A DNA stretch of 64,000 nt from an uncultured Steroidobacter sp. (GCA_937864115.1 CALMII010000028.1:62001-126000); one strand, 5' to 3'; counted from the stretch's first letter, positions 49,184 through 61,348 are shown. Translations and numbers: made by a program. The notes: a model not told the origin generated them from the letters alone.

Positions 49184-51850
49184 ATGAAGTCTTCCAGTTA
49201 CCTGGTCGCGATCGTGTTCGCGGCGATCACCTTCGGTCTGTGGGCCTGGCTCAACAAGCCGGTCGACGAACCGCAGTGGCCGCACGGCGTGCAGGGCATG
49301 GCCTTCTCGCCGTTTCATGCCGACCAGGATCCCGCGGATCGCACGCTGCCCTCGCCTGCCCAGATCGATGCCGATCTCGCGCTGCTGGCCGGCGCCTCGG
49401 TCAATGCGGTCCGGACCTACTCCACGCTCGATACCCTCGCCGAAGTCCCGGCGCTCGCGGCGAGGCACCAGATCAAGGTCGCGCTCGGCGCCTGGCTGGA
49501 CCGGGATCGCGCCACGAACGAAAAGGAAGTCGCCGCGGCGATCGAGCTGGCGCGCCGTCACGGCAATGTCATCCGCGTGATCATAGGCAACGAGTCGGTG
49601 CTGCGCGGTGATCTGACGGCCGAGGAACTGGGCGCGCATCTCGATCGGGTACGCGCCGCCGTGGATCAGCCGGTCAGCACGGCCGAACCCTGGCATGTGT
49701 GGATCAGCCATCCGCAGCTCGTCGAGCACGTCGATTTCATCGGCGTGCACCTGCTGCCGTACTGGGAAGGCATTCCGGTCGAGTCCGCCATCGCCTACAT
49801 GGATTCGCGCATCGAGCTGCTGGCGAAGACCTTCCCGGGCAAGCCGATCGTGATCAGCGAAGTGGGCTGGCCCTCGGAAGGACGCACGCGCGAGGGCGCG
49901 GTCGCCTCACTGAGCAACGAGGCGCTGTTCCTGCGACGGTTTCTCGCGCATGCGCGCGAGGAAGGCTACGTCTACTACATCATGGAAGCCTTCGATCAGC
50001 CCTGGAAGGCGCGTTACGAAGGCGCGGTCGGGGCGTACTGGGGCGTCTACAACGTCCAGCGCCAGCCCAAGTTCGAGTTCATCAAGCCGATCGTGCGCAT
50101 CCCGCAATGGCAGATGCTCGCCGGCATTTCCGTGGTCACAGCAGCGATCCTGCTGCTGCTCGTCTACACCAACACCCGAGGCATGGGCACGCGCGGCCGC
50201 AGCTTCCTGGCGATGGTGATCTATGCCGCCGCGACCTGCGCCGTACTGGTGATCTATCGGTATTCGCAGCAATACCTGACGCTCACGAGCCTCATCGTCG
50301 GCACGCTGCTGATCTTCGGCATGCTCGGCGTCATTGCCGTCGTGATCTCGGAAGCGATCGAGTGGGCCGAGGCACGCTGGGTACGCCAGCGACGCCGCGC
50401 GCTCGTGCAACCGCTGGCTGCGCCCGCCACCTGGCCGCGAGTGTCCATCCACGTTCCGGCGTACAACGAACCTGCGCCGATGCTGATCGAGACGCTGAAT
50501 GCACTCGCGCGGCTCGACTATCCCGACTACGAAGTGCTGGTGATCGACAACAACACGCCGGACGAGACTGTGTGGCAACCGGTCGAAGCGCATTGCCGCA
50601 CACTCGGACCGCGCTTCCGCTTTTTCCATGTGAAACCGCTCGCCGGTTTCAAGGCCGGCGCGCTCGACTACGCGCTGCAGCGGACCGATGCGTCAGCGGC
50701 AGTCATTGCGGTGATCGACAGCGACTACCAGGTCGATCCGCACTGGCTGAAGGATCTGGTCCCCGCCTTCGCCGATCCGCAGGTCGCGATCGTGCAGGCG
50801 CCGCAGGACTATCGCGATCATGGCCAGAACATCTTCAAGGCCATGTGCTACGCCGAGTATCGCGGCTTCTTCCACATCGGCATGATCACGCGCAACGAGC
50901 GCAACGCCATCATCCAGCACGGCACCATGACGCTGGTGCAACGCGTCGCGCTCGACCGCGTCGGCGGCTGGGCGCAGTGGTCCATCACCGAGGATGCCGA
51001 ACTCGGCCTGCGACTCTTCGAACACGGCTACCAGGCGCACTACCTGCCGCGCAGCTACGGGCGCGGCCTGATGCCGGATACGTTCGTCGACTACAAGAAG
51101 CAGCGCTTCCGCTGGGCCTACGGCGCGATGCAGATCCTGCGCCGGCATGCGACGGCGCTGTTCTCGAACAGCACGCAGCTGACGCGCGGCCAGCGCTACC
51201 ACTTCCTCACCGGCTGGCTGCCCTGGCTCACCGACGGACTGAACCTGATCGTCAACGTCGCCGCCGTCGGCTGGTCCATGGCCATGATCTGGGCGCCGCA
51301 GCGCATCGATCCGCCGCTGGTCATGTTCTCGCTGCTGCCGCTGGCGCTGTTCACGTTCAAGCTGGTGAAGCTCGCTCATCTCTACGTATCGCGCGTCGGC
51401 GCGAACATCCGCCAGACGATTGCCGCCGCGCTCGCGGGGCTTGCGCTGTCGCACACGATCGGACTCGCGGTCGTCAAAGGCATGCTCACGCGCAACGAAC
51501 CGTTCTTCCGCACGCCGAAGGGATCGCAGCCGCATGCGCTCGCGCGGACGTTCGCCGGCGCCGCACAGGAAACGGGCTTCCTGATCGTGCTGCTGACTGC
51601 GGTCTATTTCCTCACGCATCAGCTCGTCATCGCCGGCCGCACCGTTGGCGTGCCGGCCGAACTGCGCGGACCGGACCTGTCCATCTGGGTCGCCGTGCTG
51701 ATGATCCAGTCGATTCCGTACGCGGCCTCGCTGCTCGTGTCGCTGCTCGCGGCACTGTCGCCGCCGGCGCGCTGGCTGGGGCCGATTCGGGGACAGCGAG
51801 AGGAAGAATTTCACACGGAGATCACGGAGACCACGGAGACCACGGAGTAA
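49184..51850 (+). CDS. GH17-GT2 fusion: glucan-processing membrane glycosyltransferase
   Basis: 888 aa. An N-terminal membrane anchor, then a glycoside hydrolase 17-like domain (about 40-300) with IGNESVL and ISEVGWPSEGRTREGAV, the two Glu motifs. Two helices lead into a GT2 domain with SIHVPAYNEPAP, VLVIDNNTPDE, VIDSDYQVDPHW (DxD), TEDAELGLRLFEHG and KKQRFRWAYGAM (Q-x-x-R-W), followed by about four membrane helices. This layout matches NdvB/BgsA-like enzymes making beta-1,3 or cyclic glucans. The last 13 residues (FHTEITETTETTE) come from a family B repeat. ATG 49184 is used. Confidence 0.88.
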   Translation: MKSSSYLVAIVFAAITFGLWAWLNKPVDEPQWPHGVQGMAFSPFHADQDPADRTLPSPAQIDADLALLAGASVNAVRTYSTLDTLAEVPALAARHQIKVALGAWLDRDRATNEKEVAAAIELARRHGNVIRVIIGNESVLRGDLTAEELGAHLDRVRAAVDQPVSTAEPWHVWISHPQLVEHVDFIGVHLLPYWEGIPVESAIAYMDSRIELLAKTFPGKPIVISEVGWPSEGRTREGAVASLSNEALFLRRFLAHAREEGYVYYIMEAFDQPWKARYEGAVGAYWGVYNVQRQPKFEFIKPIVRIPQWQMLAGISVVTAAILLLLVYTNTRGMGTRGRSFLAMVIYAAATCAVLVIYRYSQQYLTLTSLIVGTLLIFGMLGVIAVVISEAIEWAEARWVRQRRRALVQPLAAPATWPRVSIHVPAYNEPAPMLIETLNALARLDYPDYEVLVIDNNTPDETVWQPVEAHCRTLGPRFRFFHVKPLAGFKAGALDYALQRTDASAAVIAVIDSDYQVDPHWLKDLVPAFADPQVAIVQAPQDYRDHGQNIFKAMCYAEYRGFFHIGMITRNERNAIIQHGTMTLVQRVALDRVGGWAQWSITEDAELGLRLFEHGYQAHYLPRSYGRGLMPDTFVDYKKQRFRWAYGAMQILRRHATALFSNSTQLTRGQRYHFLTGWLPWLTDGLNLIVNVAAVGWSMAMIWAPQRIDPPLVMFSLLPLALFTFKLVKLAHLYVSRVGANIRQTIAAALAGLALSHTIGLAVVKGMLTRNEPFFRTPKGSQPHALARTFAGAAQETGFLIVLLTAVYFLTHQLVIAGRTVGVPAELRGPDLSIWVAVLMIQSIPYAASLLVSLLAALSPPARWLGPIRGQREEEFHTEITETTETTE

Positions 51851-51960
51851 GGGCAAAGAGAAAGAAGGTTTCCACGGGGGACACGGGGAGCACGGGGCGC
51901 GGAACAGAAGAGAATCTTTCTTGTCCCTGTGTTCCCCGTGTCCCCTGTGGAAATTTCTTC
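51808..51960. repeat. Family B palindrome, copy 3, lacking the right outer arm
   Basis: Left arm TTTCACACGGAGATCACGGA with GACCACGGAGACCACGGAG, then the inner arms (TCCACGGGGGACACGGGGAG and GTTCCCCGTGTCCCCTGTGG). The right CTCCGTGTGAAA arm is missing. The left arm overlaps the 3' end of the GH17-GT2 gene and supplies its final codons and stop. Confidence 0.88.
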
Positions 51961-52052
51961 TTCTCTTCCGATACCAACGTCTCTCGGATTGCCGTAATTG
52001 ATCGCACTGCACCAGACGCTGACAATCGCTGCGATTCATCGGGGCGGTGTGC

Positions 52053-52262
52053 ATGTCTGAGGCAGCCAACATCACTGCGCGGACCCGACGCAGCTTCAGC
52101 CTGCGCCGCGACATCATCGCGATCCTCACGTTCAAGCTGCTGGCGCTGATCGCGCTGCGATTCCTGTTCTTCGACGAGCGGCCGCAGATCACGCCGACCC
52201 GCGTCGAACAGCATCTGCTCGATCCCTCTCCTGCTTCAGAGACAGATCATGATCGACGCTGA
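52053..52262 (+). CDS. cydP: CydP-like small subunit of cytochrome bd oxidase
   Basis: 69 aa. Cytoplasmic basic N-terminus (TARTRRSFSLRRD) then one membrane helix (IIAILTFKLLALIALRFLFF) and a short tail ending with EQHLLDPSP, the pattern of CydP-type proteins found just before cydA in many proteobacteria. Overlaps cydA by 14 bases in another frame, so they are translationally coupled. Its precise role in oxidase assembly is unsettled. The start ATG 52053 is chosen over an upstream GTG. Confidence 0.7.
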   Translation: MSEAANITARTRRSFSLRRDIIAILTFKLLALIALRFLFFDERPQITPTRVEQHLLDPSPASETDHDRR

Positions 52263-53790
52263 CGTCGTCATTCTCTCGCGACTGCAGTTTGCGCTCACTG
52301 CGCTGTATCACTTCCTGTTCGTGCCGCTGACGATGGGTCTGTCGATCCTGATGGCCATCATGGAAAGCGTCTACGTCATGACGGGGCGCGGGATCTGGCT
52401 CCAGATGACGAAGTTCTGGGGCGTGCTGTTCGGCATCAACTTCGCCATGGGCGTTGCGACCGGCATCACCATGGAATTCCAGTTCGGCACCAACTGGGCG
52501 TACTACTCGCACTACGTCGGCGACATCTTCGGCGCGCCGCTCGCCATCGAAGGGTTGATGGCGTTCTTCCTGGAATCGACCTTCGTCGGCCTGTTCTTCT
52601 TCGGCTGGCAACGACTGTCGAAGCTGCAGCACATGGTGGTGACCTGGCTGGTCGCGATCGGGTCGAACTTCTCGGCGCTGTGGATCCTGATCGCCAACGG
52701 CTGGATGCAGAACCCGGTCGGTTCGCGGTTCAACTTCGAGACCATGCGCATGGAAGTGACCTCGTTCTCGGAAGTCATCTTCAATCCGGTGGCGCAGGCG
52801 AAGTTCGTACACACCGTCAGTGCCGGCTACGTCACGGGCGCGATGTTCGTGCTCGCCATCAGTTCCTTCTATCTCCTGCACCAGCGCAACCGCGCCTTCG
52901 CGCGGCGCTCGTTCGCCGTGGCGGCGAGCTTCGGTCTCGCCTCGGCACTGTCGGTGGTCGTGCTCGGCGACGAGAGCGGCTACACCGCGACCGAACACCA
53001 GAAGATGAAGATCGCCGCGATCGAGGCGATGTGGCACACCGAAAAGGCACCCGCGGGATTCACGCTCTTCGGCATTCCCGACGTGGAGGAACGCAAGACG
53101 CATGCGGAGATCAAGATTCCGTGGGCGCTGGGCCTGATCGCGACGCGCTCGATCGACAAGGAAGTACCCGGCATCGTCAACCTGGTGGCCGATGCCGGGA
53201 ATCGCATTCGCGACGGTCTGCGCGCCTACGATGCGCTCGAGAAACTGCGCGCCGATGGCCGCGACACCGAGGCACTGCGCAACTTCAGCCGCTACCAGCA
53301 CGACCTCGGTTACGCACTGCTGCTCAAGCACTACGTTGCCGATCCACGGCAGGCCTCCGAGGAGCAGATCGAATTCGCCGCCTGGTCCACCGTACCGAAC
53401 GTGCCGGTACTGTTCTGGTCCTTCCGCATCATGGTGGGCATCGGCATCTTCTTCATCGTGCTGTTCGGCACGGCCTTCATCGTGACGGCACGACGGCGTA
53501 TCGAAAACCATCGCGGACTGCTGCGACTCGCGCTCTACAGCCTGCCGTTGCCCTGGATCGCGGCCGAACTCGGCTGGATCGTCGCCGAGTACGGCCGTCA
53601 GCCGTGGGTGATCGAAGGCATGCTGCCGACCTCGCTCGGCGTCTCGTCGGTATCGGCGGGCCACGTGTGGTTCAGCCTGATCGGCTTCGTCGTGTTCTAC
53701 AGCACGCTCGCCATCGTCGACGTCTTCCTGATGCTGCGCGTGATCCGGCAGGGACCGGAGCATTGGTCCGGTGAGGAAGGAGCGCACTGA
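52249..53790 (+). CDS. cydA: Cytochrome bd quinol oxidase subunit I
   Basis: 513 aa. N-terminal [20 protein letters not shown] carries the first heme-ligand His; GFHV-type haem regions and a Q-loop of moderate length follow, with the C-terminal [20 protein letters not shown] signature of CydA. It oxidises quinol and reduces oxygen to water without proton pumping, useful at low oxygen. The sequence is of normal length (E. coli 522). cydB starts on the last base of its stop codon. Confidence 0.97.
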   Translation: MIDADVVILSRLQFALTALYHFLFVPLTMGLSILMAIMESVYVMTGRGIWLQMTKFWGVLFGINFAMGVATGITMEFQFGTNWAYYSHYVGDIFGAPLAIEGLMAFFLESTFVGLFFFGWQRLSKLQHMVVTWLVAIGSNFSALWILIANGWMQNPVGSRFNFETMRMEVTSFSEVIFNPVAQAKFVHTVSAGYVTGAMFVLAISSFYLLHQRNRAFARRSFAVAASFGLASALSVVVLGDESGYTATEHQKMKIAAIEAMWHTEKAPAGFTLFGIPDVEERKTHAEIKIPWALGLIATRSIDKEVPGIVNLVADAGNRIRDGLRAYDALEKLRADGRDTEALRNFSRYQHDLGYALLLKHYVADPRQASEEQIEFAAWSTVPNVPVLFWSFRIMVGIGIFFIVLFGTAFIVTARRRIENHRGLLRLALYSLPLPWIAAELGWIVAEYGRQPWVIEGMLPTSLGVSSVSAGHVWFSLIGFVVFYSTLAIVDVFLMLRVIRQGPEHWSGEEGAH

Positions 53791-54914
53791 TGGATTACGA
53801 AACGCTTCGCATCATCTGGTGGGTGCTGCTCGGCGTGCTGCTCGCCGGCTTCGCGGTCACCGACGGCTTCGATCTCGGCGTCGGCATGCTGTTCCGCTTC
53901 ATCAGCCGGACCGACGAGGAACGCCGCGCCTTTCTCGAAACCATCGAGCCGGTGTGGGAAGGCAACCAGGTCTGGCTGATCCTCGGCGGCGGCGCGATCT
54001 TCGCTGCGTGGCCGCCGCTCTACGCCACGTCGTTCTCGGGTTTCTATATCGCGATGTTCCTGGTGCTCGCGGCGCTGATCCTGCGACCGGTGGGCTTCGT
54101 CTTCCGCAACAAGCTCAGCGATCCGCGCTGGCGCGCCACCTGGGACTGGGCCCTGTTCATCGCCGGCTTCGTCCCCTCGCTGGTGTTCGGCGTGGCCATC
54201 GGCAATTTCCTGCTCGGCGTGCCCTTCCGCTTCGATGAGACGCTGCGCGTCTTCTACGAGGGTTCGTTCTTCGCGCTGCTGAATCCGTTCGGCGTCCTGT
54301 GCGGACTCGTGAGCGTTGCCATGCTGGCGATGCACGGTGGCACCTATGCGGCGTGGAAGACGCACGCGCCGCTGGCCGATCGCGCCGCGGCTGCTGCACG
54401 TCTATCCGCTGTGATCTACATCGCGCTGTTCACGATCGGCGGCGTGATGATCGCCATGTCGGTCGACGGCTATCGCATCGTCTCGGAGATCAATACGGCC
54501 GGCCCGTCGAATCCAGTGGGCAAGGCGGTGATCGTCGGCACCGGCGCCTGGCTCGACAACTACGGCCGGTATCCGTGGATGCTGCTGGCGCCGGTGCTCG
54601 GCTATGTCGGCGCGATCGCCGCCTTCGTGTTCGTTCGTCAGCGCCCCGAAGTGGCGCTGCTCGGCAGTTCGTTCACGGCTGCAGCAACAGTCTGTACCGC
54701 CGGGTTCGCTGCGTTTCCGTTCCTGCTGCCATCCTCGCTCGATCCCGGCAGCAGCCTGACCGTATGGGATGCGAGCAGCAGCCGCTCGACGCTGTTCATC
54801 ATGCTGATCGCGACATTGATCTTCATGCCGCTGATCCTGGCCTATACGAGCTGGGTGTTCCGCGTGCTGCGAGGCAAGGTCTCGCTGGAGCACATACAGA
54901 AGGGAGCGTACTGA
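53790..54914 (+). CDS. cydB: Cytochrome bd quinol oxidase subunit II
   Basis: 374 aa (E. coli 379). Starts [20 protein letters not shown], then [14 protein letters not shown], the standard CydB opening. Eight to nine membrane helices; the [20 protein letters not shown] motif is conserved. Pairs with CydA to form the oxidase core. cydX follows two bases after the stop. Confidence 0.97.
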   Translation: MDYETLRIIWWVLLGVLLAGFAVTDGFDLGVGMLFRFISRTDEERRAFLETIEPVWEGNQVWLILGGGAIFAAWPPLYATSFSGFYIAMFLVLAALILRPVGFVFRNKLSDPRWRATWDWALFIAGFVPSLVFGVAIGNFLLGVPFRFDETLRVFYEGSFFALLNPFGVLCGLVSVAMLAMHGGTYAAWKTHAPLADRAAAAARLSAVIYIALFTIGGVMIAMSVDGYRIVSEINTAGPSNPVGKAVIVGTGAWLDNYGRYPWMLLAPVLGYVGAIAAFVFVRQRPEVALLGSSFTAAATVCTAGFAAFPFLLPSSLDPGSSLTVWDASSSRSTLFIMLIATLIFMPLILAYTSWVFRVLRGKVSLEHIQKGAY

Positions 54915-54915
54915 G

Positions 54916-55062
54916 ATGTGGTACTTCTCGTGGATTCTCGGTCTTGGACTGGCCTGCGCGTTCGCGATATTGAATGCGATGTGGCTGGAACTGTATGAGA
55001 CGGAGAATCCCGAGGAGAAGGCCCCGATCACGGCGGACAGGATCGACAGTACGAGCCGATGA
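54916..55062 (+). CDS. cydX: CydX small subunit of cytochrome bd oxidase
   Basis: 48 aa, too short for most gene finders. MWYFSWILGLGLACAFAILN is close to E. coli CydX (MWYFAWILG...), a single-helix subunit needed for stability of the oxidase. The helix is followed by an acidic tail (ELYETENPEEKAPITA). ATG 54916 lies 2 bases after the cydB stop, completing a cydP-A-B-X operon. The stop is 4 bases from the stop of the convergent kinase gene. Confidence 0.95.
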   Translation: MWYFSWILGLGLACAFAILNAMWLELYETENPEEKAPITADRIDSTSR

Positions 55063-55065
55063 GGA

Positions 55066-57786
<2,721 letters not shown>

Positions 57787-57928
57787 CTGCCCGTCCCGCG
57801 AAAGCGGCTGATACTAAGGGTCATTGCATCGGCCGGGCAACGACGCGAAAGTGCATCGGGTTTGCGGCAAATGTTGCGATATCCGCACCCGAACAAGTGA
57901 TCCGTCGTTAACCTTCTGGAGATACAAA

Positions 57929-58117
57929 ATGCCCAATGGAGAAACACAGGGTACCGTCCGGCTACCGGTAGTCATGGCCGCCCTCGTTGGCGGCGCTGTG
58001 GGCGGCGCGATAGGCGGCTATCTCGGTGCTCAGGCCGGCGATGGCGATGACAATGCGTCATCGACTTCGCTGCAGCAGGAGCAGACTCAGAACGAGCCGG
58101 CAAATCCGCCAGCCTGA
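57929..58117 (+). CDS. Small glycine-zipper protein
   Basis: 62 aa with a good CTGGAGA ribosome site 7 bases before ATG. A central stretch (VVMAALVGGAVGGAIGGYLG) has the G-x3-G spacing of a glycine zipper membrane segment, followed by an acidic/Gln-rich tail (DDNASSTSLQQEQTQNEP). May form small oligomers in a membrane. No known family. The gene is upstream of a minus-strand terminator (58158-58194), which therefore is not its terminator. Confidence 0.55.
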   Translation: MPNGETQGTVRLPVVMAALVGGAVGGAIGGYLGAQAGDGDDNASSTSLQQEQTQNEPANPPA

Positions 58118-58157
58118 TCGATCTGCAAAGGAACTGCAGAGCCAATATCCGGAAACC

Positions 58158-58194
58158 AAAAAAAAACGCCGGCCAGTCTTCTGAACTGCCGGCG
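58158..58194 (-). terminator. Strong intrinsic terminator on the minus strand
   Basis: On the minus strand CGCCGGCAGT ... ACTGGCCGGCG (one bulged base) is followed by nine T. No annotated minus-strand gene lies upstream (58195-58450), so it likely ends an unannotated small RNA starting at about 58200-58280. In the plus direction there is no T-run. Confidence 0.7.
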
Positions 58195-58253
58195 CAACTC
58201 TCACGGGGGATCGATCTGGGAACGATCGTCCTCTTCGCCCGCCCGGCCAACAA

Positions 58254-58284
58254 TTGGCACTATGGGCAGCGCCGCCCGTATAAA
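58254..58284 (+). promoter_or_regulatory. Weak candidate sigma-70 promoter for the LuxR-type regulator
   Basis: TTGGCA (58254-58259) and TATAAA (58279-58284) with a 19-base spacer, 168 bases before the regulator start. The spacer is slightly long. The rest of the 334-base gap (58118-58451) holds the minus-strand terminator above and no repeat. Confidence 0.35.
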
Positions 58285-58451
58285 CCGACAGGATTCCGCG
58301 TCGCACAAAACAGGCATTGCCGGGTTCCGGTGCCCGGACGTACGATGGACCGACAGTATCGATGGGGTCTACAACCCCAACCAGCAGGCAACGGAAGCGC
58401 CTCGCGATTCGAGCTGGCAGGAGCGATTGCTTAACCGTTGGGGCACACGCC

Positions 58452-59084
58452 ATGAAAATCCTGATCGTGGACGACCATCCTCTGTTCCGGGCGGGCTTTC
58501 ATGCCGTTCTCGAACAGGGCGCGCTGGACGCCGGCATCCTGAGCGTTTCTTCGGTACAGGAAGCGATGCAGATCCTGCAGCGGGATCCGGAGGTCGGCCT
58601 GGTGCTGCTCGACCTGCACCTGCGCGGCGACGACGGCTTCCATGCCCTGAAGCTCATCGGGGAAAAACATCCGACCACGGCCTGCATCATGATCTCCGGC
58701 GACGAACAGGAAGGCATCGCCTCGCGCGCCGTCGCGGCGGGTGCCTCCGGCTTCATTCCCAAGTCGTTCACGGCCGATGAAATGGTCGCGGCCATCAAGA
58801 AAGTACTCGAGGGCGAAATCTTCCTGCCCGCCAGGGACCAGGCTGCCGCCGCGGCGCCCGACGGCGGCTCGCTCACGCTGCGTCAGCTCGAAGTCATTTC
58901 CATGCTCGGCCGCGGCTGCAGCAACAAGGAAATCGCACGCGCCCTCGACGTTGCCGAGCGCACGGTGAAGGCACATGTCAGCGCGGTGTTCGAAGCGCTC
59001 AATGTGCGCAATCGCACGCAGGCCGTCCTCGCCGCACAGCGTCGCGGCTACCTGCCGTCGACGGCCTACGCCGCGAATCGCTGA
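58452..59084 (+). CDS. NarL/LuxR-type response regulator
   Basis: 210 aa. Receiver domain KILIVDDHPLFRAGFHAVLE with phospho-acceptor Asp54 (VLLDLHLRGDDGF) and Lys in GFIPKSFTADEM, then a LuxR helix-turn-helix (SLTLRQLEVISMLGRGCSNK, EIARALDVAERTVKAHVSAV). ATG 58452. The hybrid histidine kinase starts 18 bases after its stop, so they form a pair. Confidence 0.95.
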   Translation: MKILIVDDHPLFRAGFHAVLEQGALDAGILSVSSVQEAMQILQRDPEVGLVLLDLHLRGDDGFHALKLIGEKHPTTACIMISGDEQEGIASRAVAAGASGFIPKSFTADEMVAAIKKVLEGEIFLPARDQAAAAAPDGGSLTLRQLEVISMLGRGCSNKEIARALDVAERTVKAHVSAVFEALNVRNRTQAVLAAQRRGYLPSTAYAANR

Positions 59085-59102
59085 CCCCGCCTCTTCCCCG
59101 AC

Positions 59103-60896
59103 ATGGACGCCGCGCTACTGCGACGCGTTGAACAGCAACGCGTCGCGATGCTCTATGGGAATACCGCGGCCGTCTCGGGCTCGGCGGTGCTCATGGCCGC
59201 GCTCATGGTCATCATCGCCTGGCCCGACGTTTCGGGCCTCACGATCTTCCTGTGGTGCGGCGGCGTGCTGCTGGTGCAGGCCGGCGTGCAATGGCTGACG
59301 TTCGCGTATCGACGCGCCGCGAATGCACAGACCGAACCGCGCCTGTGGGGCATGCGGCTCGCCAACGCCGCCTTCGTCGCCGGACTGATGTGGGGATCGG
59401 CGGCGTTCGTGCTGGTCGGTCCGGGGCAGTCGCTGGCACTGGCGCTGATTTCGGCGTGCCTCGCCAGTCGCGCCACGATCAGCATCATGACGCATGCCTA
59501 TTTCCCGCCGGCGCTGCATTCGTTCGCGGTGCCGGTGTTCGGCCTGCTGGCGCTGCGCTACGTGTTCGAGGGTGGCTATCGCAATGCCGCGCTCGGCGTG
59601 CTGTGGATCGCCGTGCTGGGTTACGTGCTGCTGTTCGTCGAACGTCAGGCGCGCGCGGTGGCGACGCAGATCCGCTTGCGGGTCGAGAACGAGCAGCTCG
59701 TCGACGAGCTCAAGCGCCAGAACACGCTGGCCGAAGAGGCGCGCGTGCGTGCCGAGGAAGCGAGCCGTTCCAAATCGCGCTTCTTCGCCGCCGCCAATCA
59801 CGATCTGCGCCAGCCGCTGCATTCGCTGGGCCTGTTCGCCACGGCGCTGCGCAACGGCTCCGAGGGCCGCGCCGGCATCAAGCTGGTCGATCAGATCCTG
59901 CTGTGCACGGAATCGCTGGAACAGCTTTTCGACAATCTGCTGGACATCTCGCGACTCGACGCCGGCCAGGTGCAGGTGAAGCGCGAAACCGTGCCCGCCG
60001 ACCAGGTGCTGGACCGGCTGCGCAGCACGTTCTCGGTGCCGGCGCAGGAAAAGGGCCTGCGGCTGCGCGTGCGCGGCTCCAAGGCGCTGCTGTCGACCGA
60101 CTCGACGCTGCTGTTCCGCATGCTGTCGAACTTCGTCTCCAATGCCTTGCGCTACACCAGCGAAGGCGGCGTGCTGGTCGCATGCCGCAAGCGCGGCAGG
60201 ACGGTGCGGATCGAAGTGTGGGACACGGGCCTGGGCATTCCCGCCGACCAGCACGAGCGCATCTTCGAGGAGTTCTACCAGCTCAACAATCCGGAACGCG
60301 ATCGCACGCGCGGACTGGGGCTGGGGCTCGCCACCGTGCGTCGTATCGCGACGCTGCTCGATCATCCGCTGAAACTGGATTCGAGCGTGGGCCGCGGCTC
60401 GCGCTTCTCGATCGAAGTCCCGCTCGCCGACGCACAACGCACGCCGTCGGTGTCGGCCACGATCGAACAGAAAGTGCCGAACCTGCTGCGCGGCAAGCTC
60501 ATCGTCGTCGTCGATGACGAGGCTTCCGTGCGCCTCGGCATGCAGAGCCTGCTGGAGAGCTGGGGCTGCAAATGCGTCACGGCCATGGATGCGGCCGAGG
60601 CGTTGGCCGGGCTGGGCTCCGACATCCCGGACTTCATCATTGCCGACCTGCGTCTGCGCGGCGAGGACACGGGCATCGAAGTCATCCGCACGCTGCGCGC
60701 GCAACTGGGCGAATCACTGCCCGCCGTGCTGATCTCCGGCGATACCGCCACCGAACAGCTGCGCAAGGTGAGTACGGCGGGGTTGACGATCATGCACAAG
60801 CCGCTGAAGGCGGTGCGTCTGCGGGCGCTGCTCAATCATGAGTTCGCGCGGCGTAGTCGGGAGATGGAGGAGGGAGAGCCGCAAAAGACCGCATGA
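59103..60896 (+). CDS. Hybrid histidine kinase with C-terminal receiver
   Basis: 597 aa. About six N-terminal membrane helices (to about 180), coiled-coil linker, kinase domain with H-box AAANHDLRQPLHSLGL (His233), N-box SNFVSNALRYT, VWDTGLGIPADQHER and GLGLGLATVRRIA, then a receiver domain (LIVVVDDEASVRLGMQSLLE, phospho-acceptor Asp in FIIADLRLRGED near 540). Partner of the adjacent LuxR regulator. The final residues GEPQKTA may be a fragment of a family C repeat (GCCGCAAAAGACC in the DNA). Confidence 0.93.
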   Translation: MDAALLRRVEQQRVAMLYGNTAAVSGSAVLMAALMVIIAWPDVSGLTIFLWCGGVLLVQAGVQWLTFAYRRAANAQTEPRLWGMRLANAAFVAGLMWGSAAFVLVGPGQSLALALISACLASRATISIMTHAYFPPALHSFAVPVFGLLALRYVFEGGYRNAALGVLWIAVLGYVLLFVERQARAVATQIRLRVENEQLVDELKRQNTLAEEARVRAEEASRSKSRFFAAANHDLRQPLHSLGLFATALRNGSEGRAGIKLVDQILLCTESLEQLFDNLLDISRLDAGQVQVKRETVPADQVLDRLRSTFSVPAQEKGLRLRVRGSKALLSTDSTLLFRMLSNFVSNALRYTSEGGVLVACRKRGRTVRIEVWDTGLGIPADQHERIFEEFYQLNNPERDRTRGLGLGLATVRRIATLLDHPLKLDSSVGRGSRFSIEVPLADAQRTPSVSATIEQKVPNLLRGKLIVVVDDEASVRLGMQSLLESWGCKCVTAMDAAEALAGLGSDIPDFIIADLRLRGEDTGIEVIRTLRAQLGESLPAVLISGDTATEQLRKVSTAGLTIMHKPLKAVRLRALLNHEFARRSREMEEGEPQKTA

Positions 60897-60930
60897 AAGA
60901 AAACTTGGGACTGACCATTCCTTGGTCTTC

Positions 60931-61297
60931 TTGTAGGTCAGGCTTCAGCCCAATGGCACTGACTTAAGCGATCGGCCCATTCCTTCCGCTCTCTATCTTC
61001 TCCGTAGCTGCATTCAACACGCCACCACTGTAGTGAGTGGTGTGCCCGAGGGGCTTTGCTGGACCGTCGCGCGCAGGGATGCGCGCGCCGGAGTCCCCAT
61101 GGATGGGTTTACGACGTTCCAGCAAAGCCCCTCGGGCACGCCGCTCACGGCATCGTGAGCCACCGACCAGAGAAGACCCCCTCCCTGCCCTCCCCCGCTG
61201 CGCGGAGGAGGGGAAGAACAAAACGCACTTGCGCTTAAGTCAGTGCCATTGGGCATCAGCCTGACTTCTGGCAGGCCGGCTGAAGCCGGCCCCACAG
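60931..61297. repeat. Family A repeat, copy 11, interrupted by insertion
   Basis: The left part (TTGTAGGTCAGGCTTCAGCC, to 60950) and the right part (TCAGCCTGACTTCTGGCAGG through CCCCACAG, 61256-61297) are the two halves of one A element. The 305 bases between are an inserted element; TCAGCC is present on both sides (60945-60950 and 61256-61261), a possible 6-bp target duplication. Confidence 0.88.
60948..61254. mobile_element. MITE-like element with 23-bp perfect terminal inverted repeats
   Basis: 60948-60970 and 61232-61254 are exact 23-bp inverted repeats (CCAATGGCACTGACTTAAGC in the core). The interior (about 260 bp) has no open frame with protein character. It holds a second inverted pair (GCCCGAGGGGCTTTGCTGGA near 61048 and its complement near 61122) around GGGATGCGCGCGCC and a CATGGATGGG motif, then a family E-like tract. 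Inserted into a family A repeat. No transposase inside, so it would be mobilised in trans. Confidence 0.8.
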
Positions 61298-61348
61298 GAA
61301 GACTCAGACCCTGACTTCTTTTATGCGGTCTTTCGCGGCTCTCGATCC

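Noticed and set aside
58058-58453. Minus-strand open frame of 131 codons over the terminator region
   Set aside because: No ribosome site, Arg/Cys-rich with no pattern, and it reads through the intrinsic terminator, so a non-coding RNA is more likely.
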